A DNA stretch of 64,000 nucleotides. It comes from Rummeliibacillus sp963792445. GTDB lineage: Bacteria; Bacillota; Bacilli; Bacillales_A; Planococcaceae. The stretch's first letter is position 1. Every line of letters starts with the position of its first letter. The notes beneath the pieces are model-generated. The model worked only from the letters and a program-made list of their open reading frames with translations. It searched no databases and was not told the DNA's origin. Made by a program: the position numbers and the translations under genes. The DNA is taken from assembly GCA_963792445.1 (NCBI GenBank), contig CAWBWO010000002.1, positions 535,644 through 599,643 on the forward strand, given 5' to 3'. Shown here piece by piece: positions 24,150-33,393 of the stretch.

Positions 24150-27068
24150 TTATTTTAATTTTTTAAAATAATAATTTATATCATCACTTGTTGTTCTGTA
24201 AGATTGATGTGTATGTCCATTTTTAAGCAATATCGAAAAAGAGGAGAGCAAAGTGTCAAGTTTCATTTTTTCATTTTGACCAACGATTAATTTGATACCA
24301 TATTCTAGTAATTCTTCATTTATTTCTTCTTTCCAAACTATTGTTCCCAATACGGTAATTGTTTTACCAAGTATCTCTGTTTTAAATTGGAAAATCATAT
24401 CTTCTCTTACTGGTAAATTTAATTTTGAAACATAACGTAAACCACCAATACTCATATCTTCTATTAATACAATTGATTTTCCAAGTTGAACGTTATTTCC
24501 ACCAATTGAGACGATTTCCATATCCGCTTCTAGTGGTGTTGGAAACTGAATACGATAATATTTTCGTTTACTCTGTTTTGCTTTTAATTTTGGATCCATA
24601 GGGGTGAGAATTTTCTTTTTTAATAGTGCTTCAAATTCATCATGTGGTACAGGATGACTGAATAAATAGCCTTGAATTTCATGGCATTGTTCTTTCCGAA
24701 GAACTTTTAATTGTTGCATCGTTTCCACACCTTCCGCGACAACTTTGATGTTTAGTTCTTTTGCCATGAAGAATATGGACTTTACAATAAACAAGACTTT
24801 ATCATTTTGTAGCATGTTTCGTATAAATGATTTATCAATTTTAATAATATCAAATGAAAATTGAGTTAGATAGGCTAGTGATGAATAGCCTGTACCAAAA
24901 TCATCTAGTGCAATCTTAATCCCCATGTTTCTTAAATGAGTAATGGTGTTTTGTACTGTTTCATTATTGTTTAATAGCAAACTTTCCGTTATTTCAAATT
25001 CTAGATTTCGAGGATCAATTCCATATCCTGCAATCATTTCTTCAACAGTATGATGCCAATTATAAATAGAAAAATGAATGGCAGATATATTTATTGCAAT
25101 TGGGACAATTTGAATATATTTTTCTTTCCAATTCTTTAATTGTTTACATGCTTCTTTTAAAACCCAATCATCGACCTCTTTGATTAAACCACTATCTTCA
25201 GCAATCGTAAGAAATTCATGCGGAGCAATCATTCCCCATTCTGGATGTTTCCAACGAATAAGCGCTTCAGCACTGATAATATCATTGGTATTGGCATCTA
25301 CTCTTGGTTGGAAGTACAATTCCATTTCATGATTTTCAATTGCTTTTTTTAAATCTCGGCCAATGATAAACGATTTATAGGACTGAATACTACTAGATTT
25401 TGAAATAATATGGTAATTATTCTTACCATTTTTTTGAGATTTATACAATGCAAGTTTAGCATTTCTAAATAAGTCAATACTTGTAACACCGGTTTCAGGG
25501 AAAGTACTAATTCCGATATTAATTGGGATAAATAATTGATAATCTTCTATAAAAAACGGTTCATTAAAAGAATCAATGAGTTGGCGGGCAAGATATTTTA
25601 CATCATCCGTTGTATTTAAATGATCGACGATTATGCCAAACCGATCCTCCCTATATCTAGCAATAAAATCATTTTCTGAAACCGCTTTTTTGATGCGGTT
25701 TGCTGCTTGGTTAATCAATTCTTCCCCAACTTGGTGTCCAAGGGTTCCCATGATGAATTTTAGCCGATCCATGTCCAATATCATGACGGCAAACGTTCGA
25801 TTTTGGTTGGCATACTTCTCAGTCAGTGATTGAATCTCATTTATAAACTTTTGGTTATTCGGTAAGTTCGTTACGGTATCATATTCAGATAAAAATTTGA
25901 GTTTTTCTTCTAACAATTTTTGCTCAGTAATATCGGAAGTCAAGCCATTCAGTTGAATGACCTCGACGTTTTCATCTAAAGTTGGAATGGTATAATCTTG
26001 GATCCATTTAATCTGCCCATTCTTATGGATAATTCGATATTGATGTTGTAATGTATAGCCTGAACTTAACTTAATCTGATTTTCTACATATTGTAATGAA
26101 TCTTCCGGGTATACTAAATCAGACCACTGCATTCCATTGTTAAAATCTTCTTTTGTATATCCACAAATTTGTTCAATTCCTTTTGAACAATCTAAACATT
26201 CACCTGTTATTGCATTGAACGACCAAATTCCTACATCTGGATTATTGTAAATTTGAGGCAGCTGTTTTTCTTTATCTATTCCTTCTTCTGAGCTTTTACT
26301 GTTTGTAATATCTTGGATAAATCCAACAATACCATCGAGATTTCCATTTTGATCAAGGAAAATCTCTCCCTGTTCAAATAAATAATGAACCTGATTATTT
26401 TTCATGATTCGATATTCCATTTGATAGCTAGTCCGATCTTTTAGTGCATTTTGGATTGTATCATTAACTCGACCACGGTCCTCTTCATGTACGTATTGTA
26501 AAAGTAGTTTCAGTGAAGGTCTGAATGTTTGATTTACATTGATTCCAAAAATATTTGGGAATTGTTCGGAGTAGTAATGATAATCATTGATGGCATCGTA
26601 GTAGAAATTGCAAATATCTTCAAGCCCGTTAAAGGTATTTTGCCATGTTCGTGGTAAAAGATGTTCATTATCAATTATTTTATTTTTAGAGATGTTTGTG
26701 ATAATCACATAAATATACGTTTCATTTCGATCGTTAATAGGAATGAGTGTAATAGATAGATCCTTTATTTGGCCGTTTTTACAAACACCTACTGTATCAA
26801 ATTTTTGTGTAATGCCTAAAGTAGCCTTCTTAAAATAGGAAGCGTGTTTCGACGATTTAGACTGTAAAAAAACATCTAAAAAGGGCTTTTTGAAATCTTT
26901 TTCTTCATATCCGTACTTTTCAGTAAACACATAATTAAATGTGAGGAGTTTTCCGTACAAATCCAGTTTTATAACTGAATTTAAGTGTTCATAAACTTTA
27001 GGATAAAAATCACCCTTTTCTATAGAATTGAGAGAACTTTCCTTTGACTTATTAAATAGCTTTTTCAT
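24150..27068 (-). CDS. PAS-PAS-PAS-GGDEF(degenerate)-EAL-PilZ c-di-GMP protein
   Basis: 972 residues from the ATG at 27068 (GAGGT upstream; the ATG at 27086 lacks a site). Order: three PAS-like regions (about 20-140, 145-265, 280-390), GGDEF (about 400-555), EAL (about 570-820), PilZ (about 835-955). No membrane segments. The GGDEF signature reads RYREDRF, so cyclase activity is unlikely. The EAL domain keeps EALIRW, NISA, DDFGTGYSS and EGVE, so c-di-GMP hydrolysis is likely. PilZ keeps RKYYR and EDMSIGGL, the ligand-binding pattern. Predicted cytosolic sensor and c-di-GMP phosphodiesterase. Confidence 0.92.
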   Translation of the reverse strand: MKKLFNKSKESSLNSIEKGDFYPKVYEHLNSVIKLDLYGKLLTFNYVFTEKYGYEEKDFKKPFLDVFLQSKSSKHASYFKKATLGITQKFDTVGVCKNGQIKDLSITLIPINDRNETYIYVIITNISKNKIIDNEHLLPRTWQNTFNGLEDICNFYYDAINDYHYYSEQFPNIFGINVNQTFRPSLKLLLQYVHEEDRGRVNDTIQNALKDRTSYQMEYRIMKNNQVHYLFEQGEIFLDQNGNLDGIVGFIQDITNSKSSEEGIDKEKQLPQIYNNPDVGIWSFNAITGECLDCSKGIEQICGYTKEDFNNGMQWSDLVYPEDSLQYVENQIKLSSGYTLQHQYRIIHKNGQIKWIQDYTIPTLDENVEVIQLNGLTSDITEQKLLEEKLKFLSEYDTVTNLPNNQKFINEIQSLTEKYANQNRTFAVMILDMDRLKFIMGTLGHQVGEELINQAANRIKKAVSENDFIARYREDRFGIIVDHLNTTDDVKYLARQLIDSFNEPFFIEDYQLFIPINIGISTFPETGVTSIDLFRNAKLALYKSQKNGKNNYHIISKSSSIQSYKSFIIGRDLKKAIENHEMELYFQPRVDANTNDIISAEALIRWKHPEWGMIAPHEFLTIAEDSGLIKEVDDWVLKEACKQLKNWKEKYIQIVPIAINISAIHFSIYNWHHTVEEMIAGYGIDPRNLEFEITESLLLNNNETVQNTITHLRNMGIKIALDDFGTGYSSLAYLTQFSFDIIKIDKSFIRNMLQNDKVLFIVKSIFFMAKELNIKVVAEGVETMQQLKVLRKEQCHEIQGYLFSHPVPHDEFEALLKKKILTPMDPKLKAKQSKRKYYRIQFPTPLEADMEIVSIGGNNVQLGKSIVLIEDMSIGGLRYVSKLNLPVREDMIFQFKTEILGKTITVLGTIVWKEEINEELLEYGIKLIVGQNEKMKLDTLLSSFSILLKNGHTHQSYRTTSDDINYYFKKLK

Positions 27069-27528
27069 GTAATATCTACCTCGCATTTAGATCTACTGGT
27101 ATATTTTTGATACCATTGATAACAATTTACAAAAAAGTTGTTTTTAAATAAAGATGTATTAATTATGCCTCTATTATACTTTGAAAGTTCCATTATAGAA
27201 ATAGTGAATTTATCGAAATATAATATATTTTGTGTCTTTTTAATGTAAATAGACTAGTTTTCATTAGTTGGAATGGTGACTTTTATGTAAAATGACGCAT
27301 TATTTTAGGCCTTTTATACTATTATCGTTTGGAAAAGACGGAGCTTTACTATACATAGGAAGGATATGAAAGTCCGGTTATCAACTTTTGCAATATCACT
27401 TGTAATGGTCAATTATTTACAATATTTTAATACATATACTTTCATTTCTATCTCCCTACCAAAACACAAATATCTTCAAAAGATTCTACATAGAGTTTAG
27501 TAGTAATGCTTGGGGAGGGTGCTTGTTG

Positions 27529-27927
27529 GTGCAGAGTGATGGAAAGATTTTATTTAACGGCTTTTTATTAATGGGACTAATCATTTGCAGTATTTTTGTT
27601 TATGTTTTTTACAATAATGAATCATCAACACAACTCGTGAAAAAACAATCAGACACTATTTCAGTAGAAGATCATGAACAGTGGAAAGAAGCTCAAGCTC
27701 GTTTTATACAAAAGGCTACAGAACGATTGGAGAAAAGTGGCTATCCAGTGGGATTTATTTTATATTTTCATTCAGATGATTTAAAGGAAATAGAAGCGAT
27801 TGTAAAAACGGAAATAAAAGAAAAAGATCAGGCTAAACAAAAAATAACTCAAACAATTATGGATGTTGCAAAGGAGAATCAATTAGGAGAAGTTGACGCT
27901 AAGGTGAAGTTTCTAGATGAAAAATAA
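27529..27927 (+). CDS. Hypothetical membrane-anchored protein
   Basis: About 132 residues with one N-terminal membrane segment (FNGFLLMGLIICSIFVYVF) and an extracytoplasmic, highly charged helical domain (EQWKEAQARFIQKATERLEK, then KEIEAIVKTEIKEKDQAKQK). Start choice is uncertain: GGGGAGGG (27512-27519) serves GTG 27529 best, with TTG at 27526 and 27523 also in frame. I do not recognise the family. The 454-bp region before it, back to the c-di-GMP gene, shows no clear feature. Confidence 0.65.
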   Translation: MQSDGKILFNGFLLMGLIICSIFVYVFYNNESSTQLVKKQSDTISVEDHEQWKEAQARFIQKATERLEKSGYPVGFILYFHSDDLKEIEAIVKTEIKEKDQAKQKITQTIMDVAKENQLGEVDAKVKFLDEK

Positions 27928-28048
27928 ACGATTGTTTTCAGTTGAATCGATCTGAATAGATTAAGTGCAAAAAAACACAATTTCTTTTCTTATAAAGGGC
28001 ATACATTTTATTTTTGAAAAAATCACACTGATTTTCAGATAAAATGTA

Positions 28049-28078
28049 TTGACCTTTATTTTCTGTATGTGTTATTAT
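28049..28078 (+). promoter_or_regulatory. Promoter of the MarR-type gene
   Basis: TTGACC (28049-28054), 18 nt, TATTAT (28073-28078). The operator-like TATCTCGAATTAAGGATA begins at the end of the -10, so a bound repressor would block initiation. Confidence 0.65.
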
Positions 28079-28096
28079 TATCTCGAATTAAGGATA
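28079..28096. promoter_or_regulatory. MhqR-like operator, site 1
   Basis: TATCTCGAATTAAGGATA matches the left half of the palindrome TATCTCGAATTCGAGATA that I recall as the MhqR box of bacilli, with an imperfect right half. Position overlaps the expected transcription start of the MarR gene. Confidence 0.5.
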
Positions 28097-28144
28097 ATGA
28101 AATTAAAGATATTGTAATTTAAGATAATAAAAGTGGTGATACGA

Positions 28145-28579
28145 ATGGAATTAGCATCTAAAGAACTAAAAGCTTTAACCGTTATTCTTCGTGCATCCCA
28201 AGCAATTCAAGAAGTAATTCGAAAAGGGGTCGCTTCCTATAAACTGAATGCATCTGAATTTGCTGTACTCGAGTTGTTATACCAAAAAGGCGATCAACCG
28301 ATTCAAACAGTAGGTAAAGAAATTCTGATTGCAAGTAGTAGCATTACGTATGTGATTGATAAGTTAGAGAAAAAACAGCTTGTCTCTCGTAGAGATTGTC
28401 CTAGTGACCGTCGTGTAATTTATGCAAGTTTGACAACAAAAGGTAAGGAATTAATGGATCAAGCTTTTCCAAACTATCATGATAGAATTACTGATTTATT
28501 TGATTGTTTTGATGAACAGGAGTTAGATCAACTCATTGACTTGATGAAACAAATCGGTTATCAAGCAGAGAAAATGTAA
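28145..28579 (+). CDS. mhqR: MarR-family regulator, MhqR-like
   Basis: 144 residues from the ATG at 28145 (GTGGTGAT upstream). Winged HTH with LNASEFAVLELLYQKGDQPIQ, IASSSITYVIDKLEKKQLV and SDRRVIYASLT, close to the quinone-responsive MhqR of bacilli, which represses azoreductase, nitroreductase and dioxygenase genes. The next gene is a flavin reductase, and sequences like the MhqR box precede both genes. The symbol is inferred from sequence resemblance plus these sites. Confidence 0.75.
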   Translation: MELASKELKALTVILRASQAIQEVIRKGVASYKLNASEFAVLELLYQKGDQPIQTVGKEILIASSSITYVIDKLEKKQLVSRRDCPSDRRVIYASLTTKGKELMDQAFPNYHDRITDLFDCFDEQELDQLIDLMKQIGYQAEKM

Positions 28580-28595
28580 TATTTTTTAACGATTA

Positions 28596-28613
28596 TATCT
28601 TGAATTCGAGAAG
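28596..28613. promoter_or_regulatory. MhqR-like operator, site 2
   Basis: TATCTTGAATTCGAGAAG contains the 14-bp near-perfect palindrome TCTTGAATTCGAGA, matching the MhqR-type box. A separate perfect palindrome, TTAGTATACTAA (28631-28642), contains the likely -10 TATACT of the flavoreductase gene. Confidence 0.6.
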
Positions 28614-28675
28614 GTTGGATTAAAACTTTATTAGTATACTAAGTTAATAGCACTTTTAAGGAGGTGAATAAAAAA

Positions 28676-29275
28676 ATGGGTTTCTTTAAAAGTTTATTTG
28701 GTAATAATAATGATGATAAACAAATTGGAGGAGATAGCATGGTTAAAATTGGTATCATTTTAGGTTCAACACGTGAAGGTAGAGTAAGTCCACAAGTAGG
28801 CGAATGGGTAAAAGAATTAGCAGACAAACGCGGCGATGCAGAATATGAAATTATCGATATCGCTGAATTCAAATTACCATTATTAGGTGAACCAGGAGTA
28901 GATGCTTCAGGTGCAGCTGCATGGTCTCAAAAAGTTGCTGCTTGTGATGGTTTCGTATTTGTTGCACAAGAATACAACCACTCAATTACAGGTGCTTTGA
29001 AAAACGCTTTAGATTACTTACGTGAAGAATGGAATAACAAAGCTGCTGGTATCGTATCTTACGGTTCAGTTGGTGGCGCACGTGCAGCAGAACACTTACG
29101 TGGCATTCTTGGTGAATTATTAGTAGCAGATGTACGCGTACATCCAGCATTATCACTATTCACTGACTTCGAAAACGGTTCAGTTTTCAAACCAAAAGAC
29201 GTTCAAGCTGATTCAGTAAACCAAATGTTAGATCAAGTAATCGCATGGTCTACTGCATTAAAAACAATTCGATAA
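28676..29275 (+). CDS. NADPH-dependent FMN reductase / azoreductase-type flavoprotein
   Basis: Flavodoxin-like reductase: GIILGSTREGRVSPQVGEWV binds FMN phosphate, AQEYNHSITGALKNALDYL and SYGSVGGARAAEHL complete the NADPH_dep_FMN_red pattern. It probably performs two-electron reduction of quinones or azo compounds, protecting from electrophiles, in line with the MhqR-like gene before it. Two in-frame starts each have a strong ribosome site: ATG 28676 (AAGGAGGTG; 199 residues, with a MGFFKSLFGNNND extension) and ATG 28739 (GGAGGAGA; 178 residues, the usual family start). Confidence 0.88.
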   Translation: MGFFKSLFGNNNDDKQIGGDSMVKIGIILGSTREGRVSPQVGEWVKELADKRGDAEYEIIDIAEFKLPLLGEPGVDASGAAAWSQKVAACDGFVFVAQEYNHSITGALKNALDYLREEWNNKAAGIVSYGSVGGARAAEHLRGILGELLVADVRVHPALSLFTDFENGSVFKPKDVQADSVNQMLDQVIAWSTALKTIR

Positions 29276-29296
29276 TATATACTTAAATATAGCGAA

Positions 29297-29328
29297 TGCC
29301 CACCTTTCAATAGGTGGGTATTTGTTTT
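29297..29328 (+). terminator. Terminator after the flavoreductase gene
   Basis: TGCCCACCT (29297-29305), loop TTCAA T, AGGTGGGTA (29312-29320), then TTTGTTTTT. Confidence 0.9.
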
Positions 29329-29351
29329 TCTATAGAAATTTCTCTATAGAA

Positions 29352-29897
29352 TTATTGACCTCTGTACATTAAATAAATTTGATTTGCCATATAATCTGAA
29401 CTAAAATGAAGCCCCCTCTTTATCCACCACACGATGATCCCCACGATTGATGCTGTTTTAATATCAATTGCAACATAATCTTCAGGCAGCTCTTCCTTGG
29501 TATTGTTCCTTCTTGTTTCGATTAAATGTTTTACTAATAAAAATAATTGCTCTTCAAACTGATTGACATTAAATAATATCAGTAAATAATTTCGATGGAT
29601 ATATAAATGATCTAGTAATTGTGTTAATTGTTGTTTTTCTGATAGTTCCTTCACATCGATGAGTGCAGTTATTTGGTCAGACAATTCATTTAAAATTTCA
29701 TCCATAATTTGGGCTAGCAAATCTTGAATACTCTCGAAATGTAAATAAAATGTTGTCCGATTTAAACCCGCTTCTGATGCAACCTTCTGAACGGTCAAAT
29801 TCGAAAGAGAAGGATTCTTACATAAGAGAGAAAAGACTGCATTTTTGAACATTTCCCTGGAACGAATCGTTCGAGGGTCTTCTTTTTTGTGTGACAT
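29352..29897 (-). CDS. TetR/AcrR-family repressor
   Basis: 181 residues. The N-terminal HTH (LTVQKVASEAGLNRTTFYLHF) is clear; the C-terminal ligand domain ends with VGIIVWWIKRGLHFSSDYM, a pattern seen in the YxaF/DhaS-like subgroup. It is divergent from a DHA2-type exporter gene and a 19-bp palindrome lies between them, so it very likely represses the pump and itself until a drug or metabolite binds. Confidence 0.9.
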   Translation of the reverse strand: MSHKKEDPRTIRSREMFKNAVFSLLCKNPSLSNLTVQKVASEAGLNRTTFYLHFESIQDLLAQIMDEILNELSDQITALIDVKELSEKQQLTQLLDHLYIHRNYLLILFNVNQFEEQLFLLVKHLIETRRNNTKEELPEDYVAIDIKTASIVGIIVWWIKRGLHFSSDYMANQIYLMYRGQ

Positions 29898-30019
29898 TTT
29901 AAACTCCTTTATCGATTTTCTTTGCCTTTTTCAACACCACTTATAACCTGTGTCGAGTAGTGAACGTTTTTAAAAAAACTGTCCATGGTCAGGAGCAAAT
30001 ACTTTTGCTACGATTATTT

Positions 30020-30038
30020 TATCGACACAGTGTAGATA
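30020..30038. promoter_or_regulatory. Candidate TetR operator
   Basis: TATCGACACAGTGTAGATA is palindromic at 16 of 18 paired positions. The half site CTGTGTCGA recurs inverted at 29948-29956, near the TetR start, giving two binding regions in the divergent intergenic space. Confidence 0.6.
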
Positions 30039-30068
30039 ATACAAGTCTAAGAAAAAAGGGGTTAATGA

Positions 30069-31511
30069 ATGAAGAGCGAAATATCGGATAGAGATAAAAA
30101 ACTCCTATTAGTTGTACTAATTACTGGCTGTTTTTTATCGACATTAAACCAAACATTATTAAATGTTGCATTGAGTAGTTTAATGGATGCATTTCATGTG
30201 AAACCAGCAACGATACAATGGCTTTCAACAGGGTTTATGCTTGTCAATGGTGTATTAGTGCCGATTACTGCCTATTTAATGAAACGATTTACAACAAGGC
30301 AACTGTTTATTACCTCGATTATCTTTTTACTCATTGGGTCCGTGGTATGTGCGTGCGCAATGAACTTTGGTTTTCTGTTAACAGGAAGAATGATTCAAGC
30401 GATTGGTGCAGGAATTATTATGCCACTTATGATGACCGTCATCTTATATTTATATCCTAGCGAAGAACGTGGAAGTGTTATGGGGAAAATTGGCTTTGCG
30501 GTCATTTTTGCGCCAGCTATTGCGCCTACATTATCTGGTTTGATCATTGAATATGTATCTTGGAGATGGCTATTTATTGGTTTAGTTCCACTAGTACTAA
30601 TTGTTATTGTTCTTGCGTTTAAATATTTAATGAATGTTACAGAAACTGTAAAGGCAAAAGTGGATTTAGCAAGTGTTATTTTATCAACAGTAGGTTTTGG
30701 CTGTATTTTATATTCATTTAGTAGTGCAGGAAGTAAGGGATGGAGTCATCCTGTTGTCTTATCAACGATGATGATGGGAATAATCGTGACTATTATATTC
30801 TGTTTACGTCAATTGAAATCTAATGAGCCATTATTAAATTTAACTGTATTTCAGTACAAAATTTTCACACTAACAACGTTCATCAATATACTAATCACGA
30901 TGATCATGTATGCGGATTTAATCCTTTTACCGATTTATTTACAAAATGGTCGCGGCTTTACAGCTTTTGAAGCAGGGTTACTTTTATTGCCAGGGGCTGT
31001 TATTAATGCATTGTTATCACCTATTACTGGTAAAATGTATGACCAATACGGTGCGAAACCTCTCTTTATAACAGGTCTACTATTTATCATCATTTCTATG
31101 TGGGGAGTAATCGATTTAACCGAATCCACAACGTATATGTATTTATTGATTCGAACGTGTATTTTAAGAATTGGCTTAAGCTTTATTTCTATGCCTTTAA
31201 ATACGGCTGGATTAAATGCTTTGCCAAGAGAATTGGGTTCACATGGTTCTGCAGTAAATAACACCATTCGCCAATTAGCGGGTGCTATTGGTACAGCAGT
31301 AGTGATTACTGTGTATACAATTCAAGCAACTTCACATGCCTCCATTGTATTGCTTGAAGAAGAAAACAACTCTGCAATGCAAGTAGCGAAAACGTCTTCT
31401 ATTCTTGCTTCAGGTGATGCTTATGTATTGATGCTCATCTTATCTATTGTAGGATTAATTCTTGCATGTTTTATGCCCAAAAAAGCGATGCAAAATAAGA
31501 GCCAAAACTAA
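30069..31511 (+). CDS. MFS transporter, DHA2 (EmrB/QacA-type) multidrug exporter
   Basis: 480 residues with about 14 membrane segments. The N-terminus has TLNQTLLNVALSSLMDAF and the motif LTGRMIQAIGAGIIMPLMMT, which are standard in DHA2 drug/proton antiporters of the Lmr type. AAAAGGGG precedes the ATG at 30069. Divergently transcribed from the TetR gene, which probably controls it. The specific substrates are unknown. Confidence 0.9.
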   Translation: MKSEISDRDKKLLLVVLITGCFLSTLNQTLLNVALSSLMDAFHVKPATIQWLSTGFMLVNGVLVPITAYLMKRFTTRQLFITSIIFLLIGSVVCACAMNFGFLLTGRMIQAIGAGIIMPLMMTVILYLYPSEERGSVMGKIGFAVIFAPAIAPTLSGLIIEYVSWRWLFIGLVPLVLIVIVLAFKYLMNVTETVKAKVDLASVILSTVGFGCILYSFSSAGSKGWSHPVVLSTMMMGIIVTIIFCLRQLKSNEPLLNLTVFQYKIFTLTTFINILITMIMYADLILLPIYLQNGRGFTAFEAGLLLLPGAVINALLSPITGKMYDQYGAKPLFITGLLFIIISMWGVIDLTESTTYMYLLIRTCILRIGLSFISMPLNTAGLNALPRELGSHGSAVNNTIRQLAGAIGTAVVITVYTIQATSHASIVLLEEENNSAMQVAKTSSILASGDAYVLMLILSIVGLILACFMPKKAMQNKSQN

Positions 31512-31672
31512 ACACTGTAAAGTAAATGCATATCTCGAGAGTTCTCGGATATGCTTTTTCTATCAAAAGTATATCGATTAAAAGTGAAAATTGATAAAAT
31601 TCTGAACGAAGTATGGACTAACCTCCTTAAATTGGATATGGTTAATTTATTCATAAAGAGAGGTGTGAAAGA

Positions 31673-32251
31673 ATGGAATTTACTACATTACATAATAAGT
31701 ACGTCATTTTAAGACCGATGGAAGAAGCGGATGTTGATGGAATATTCCAAGTGGCAACAAATCCTGAAATTTGGTCATATATGTCCATCACTATTGAAAC
31801 GTTAGAAGATGCAAAAAAATATGTAGCGGATGCACTCTCTAAAAAAGAAAGAGGGGTAGAATTTCCTTTTGTAATCATTGATCCATATACAAATGGCATT
31901 ATCGGATCGACCAAATTTATGGACATAGATTTAAAACATAAGCGATTAGAAATTGGCTTTACTTGGCTAACACCAACCTATTGGCGTACAGCCATCAATA
32001 CAAATTGTAAATACTTATTGCTACAATACTGTTTTGAAGTTCTACAACTAAATCGAGTTCAAATCAAAACCGACCATGAAAATCTTCGTTCTCAAAAAGC
32101 AATCGAAAGAATCGGTGCTCAAAAAGAAGGCGTTCTTCGCAATCATATGGTTCGAAAAGATGGAACAATTCGACATACGGTTATGTATAGCGTGACGCAT
32201 GAAGAATGGCCTGAGGTAAAGAGTAGATTAGAAGAATTGATGGAGATATAA
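31673..32251 (+). CDS. GNAT acetyltransferase (RimJ/RimL type)
   Basis: 192 residues of the ribosomal-protein N-acetyltransferase-like branch: VILRPMEEADVDGIFQ at the N-terminus, EIGFTWLTPTYW, VQIKTDHENLRSQKAIERIG (acetyl-CoA binding region) and GVLRNHMVRKDGTIRHTVMY. AGAGGTG precedes the ATG. Probably transfers an acetyl group to an N-terminus or small molecule; target unknown. Confidence 0.85.
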   Translation: MEFTTLHNKYVILRPMEEADVDGIFQVATNPEIWSYMSITIETLEDAKKYVADALSKKERGVEFPFVIIDPYTNGIIGSTKFMDIDLKHKRLEIGFTWLTPTYWRTAINTNCKYLLLQYCFEVLQLNRVQIKTDHENLRSQKAIERIGAQKEGVLRNHMVRKDGTIRHTVMYSVTHEEWPEVKSRLEELMEI

Positions 32252-32295
32252 ATATAGATAATTGCTGTTTTATGCAAAGGGTGATCGCCAACTAT

Positions 32296-32457
32296 AAGAT
32301 TGTTGCAATCTTGGATAACCTTCAATGGGGATAATAAATGATTTGAAAAGGTAAAAAGTTTTCAAGCAATACGCCCACCATAGCGAATAAAAATGATTTT
32401 TACTACTGTTCAGCAAATAAGAGAGGCATCGTTTCTCGTTTCTTTTAATTGCTGAAC
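32296..32457. repeat. Intergenic hairpins between GNAT and minus-strand gene
   Basis: AAGATTG/CAATCTT (32296-32312) and a wider inverted repeat GTTCAGCA/TGCTGAAC (about 32408-32415 with 32450-32457). Neither has a good T tract. Nothing else is visible in 32252-32489. Confidence 0.4.
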
Positions 32458-32489
32458 CGGTTATTTATATCCAAATAGCCACAAATACA

Positions 32490-32527
32490 AATAATGAAAG
32501 CTGATTCCAAATCCTTCAGAATCAGCT
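32490..32527 (-). terminator. Terminator of the minus-strand hypothetical gene
   Basis: AGCTGATTC (32499-32507) pairs with GAATCAGCT (32519-32527); reading leftwards it is followed by a T-containing tract (TTCATTATTT). Confidence 0.7.
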
Positions 32528-33142
32528 CTACTTCTTACTCCAACTATTTTTATAAAGATTCGTCATCGTCAAATAAACAATCCCTTTTTCATTTAAAGAA
32601 ACCTCATTCGACTCATACGATTCAATCGGAAATATGTAAAATGAAAACTCATCACCATCTCGAAAACTTAAAGAACCAAAAACAGCATCTTCGCAATGAT
32701 ACGTTTTTCCTTTATACGTTGCTTTCATCTTGGCGGACATTAAATCTGTCATCGATGTTTCATTTTGAATCGTATGTTGTATCCCTGAGATTAAAGTAGC
32801 TTTTGAAAACGAATATTTTCCGCTAGAACGAAAGAAAATCTCGTAGCCACCCTTATTAATATCACCTGTATTTCGAATCCATGAAACATATATTTTATGT
32901 TCGCCATCATTGTATACTTCTTTTCCAATATTACTTTCCAAATTTGAAAGATTAATAGAAACACTAGATTCACCACTAATTATATGTCCTTTATGATTGA
33001 TAAAACCACCTGGTACATCCGCTACATACTCTATGCCTTTGGTCCAAAAAAGAAGTCTCCCACTTAACCAAAGAAATACTAGCACGGCGACCAAAACGGT
33101 AGAAAAATAAAAGACGAGTCTTGATTTAGGGCTTTTCAACAA
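32528..33142 (-). CDS. Hypothetical single-pass membrane protein
   Basis: 204 residues if the TTG at 33142 is used (AAAGGAGA correctly spaced); a longer in-frame form would begin at 33193. One membrane segment near the N-terminus (LVFYFSTVLVAVLVFLWL), then an extracytoplasmic domain of mostly beta strands (SSVSINLSNLESN, KIYVSWIRNTGDINKGGYEI, DGDEFSFYIFPIES). I do not recognise the family and nothing nearby suggests a role. Confidence 0.7.
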   Translation of the reverse strand: MLKSPKSRLVFYFSTVLVAVLVFLWLSGRLLFWTKGIEYVADVPGGFINHKGHIISGESSVSINLSNLESNIGKEVYNDGEHKIYVSWIRNTGDINKGGYEIFFRSSGKYSFSKATLISGIQHTIQNETSMTDLMSAKMKATYKGKTYHCEDAVFGSLSFRDGDEFSFYIFPIESYESNEVSLNEKGIVYLTMTNLYKNSWSKK

Positions 33143-33393
33143 GCGTCCATCTCCTTTCAAACTGGATTTAACAACACTATTTAATAATACCATAATTTAC
33201 TAATTTAATTGACCTGATAAATAACTGAATAGGTAATGCAAAGCACTTTTTCCTTATCCTATTATTTTTGTTTTAAAATTATTAACTTAAAGTTCATGAA
33301 ATGTTCTAAAACGGAGTCTAAAATCATTTAATTTAATGTTGTCCAATAATATTCGAAATAGTTATTTTGCAAAACAAGGAGGGGAAAGAAGAT

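Noticed and set aside
27366..27500. 44-codon ORF (MKVRLSTFAISLVMVNYLQY...) upstream of the 27.5-kb hypothetical gene
   Set aside because: The ribosome site GGAAGG is only 2-3 nt from the ATG and the sequence has no recognisable family; likely chance.
32494..32799. Plus-strand 101-residue ORF
   Set aside because: Antisense to the minus-strand membrane protein gene and of low-complexity Ser/Lys/His content; the minus-strand gene has a start site, a membrane segment and a terminator.
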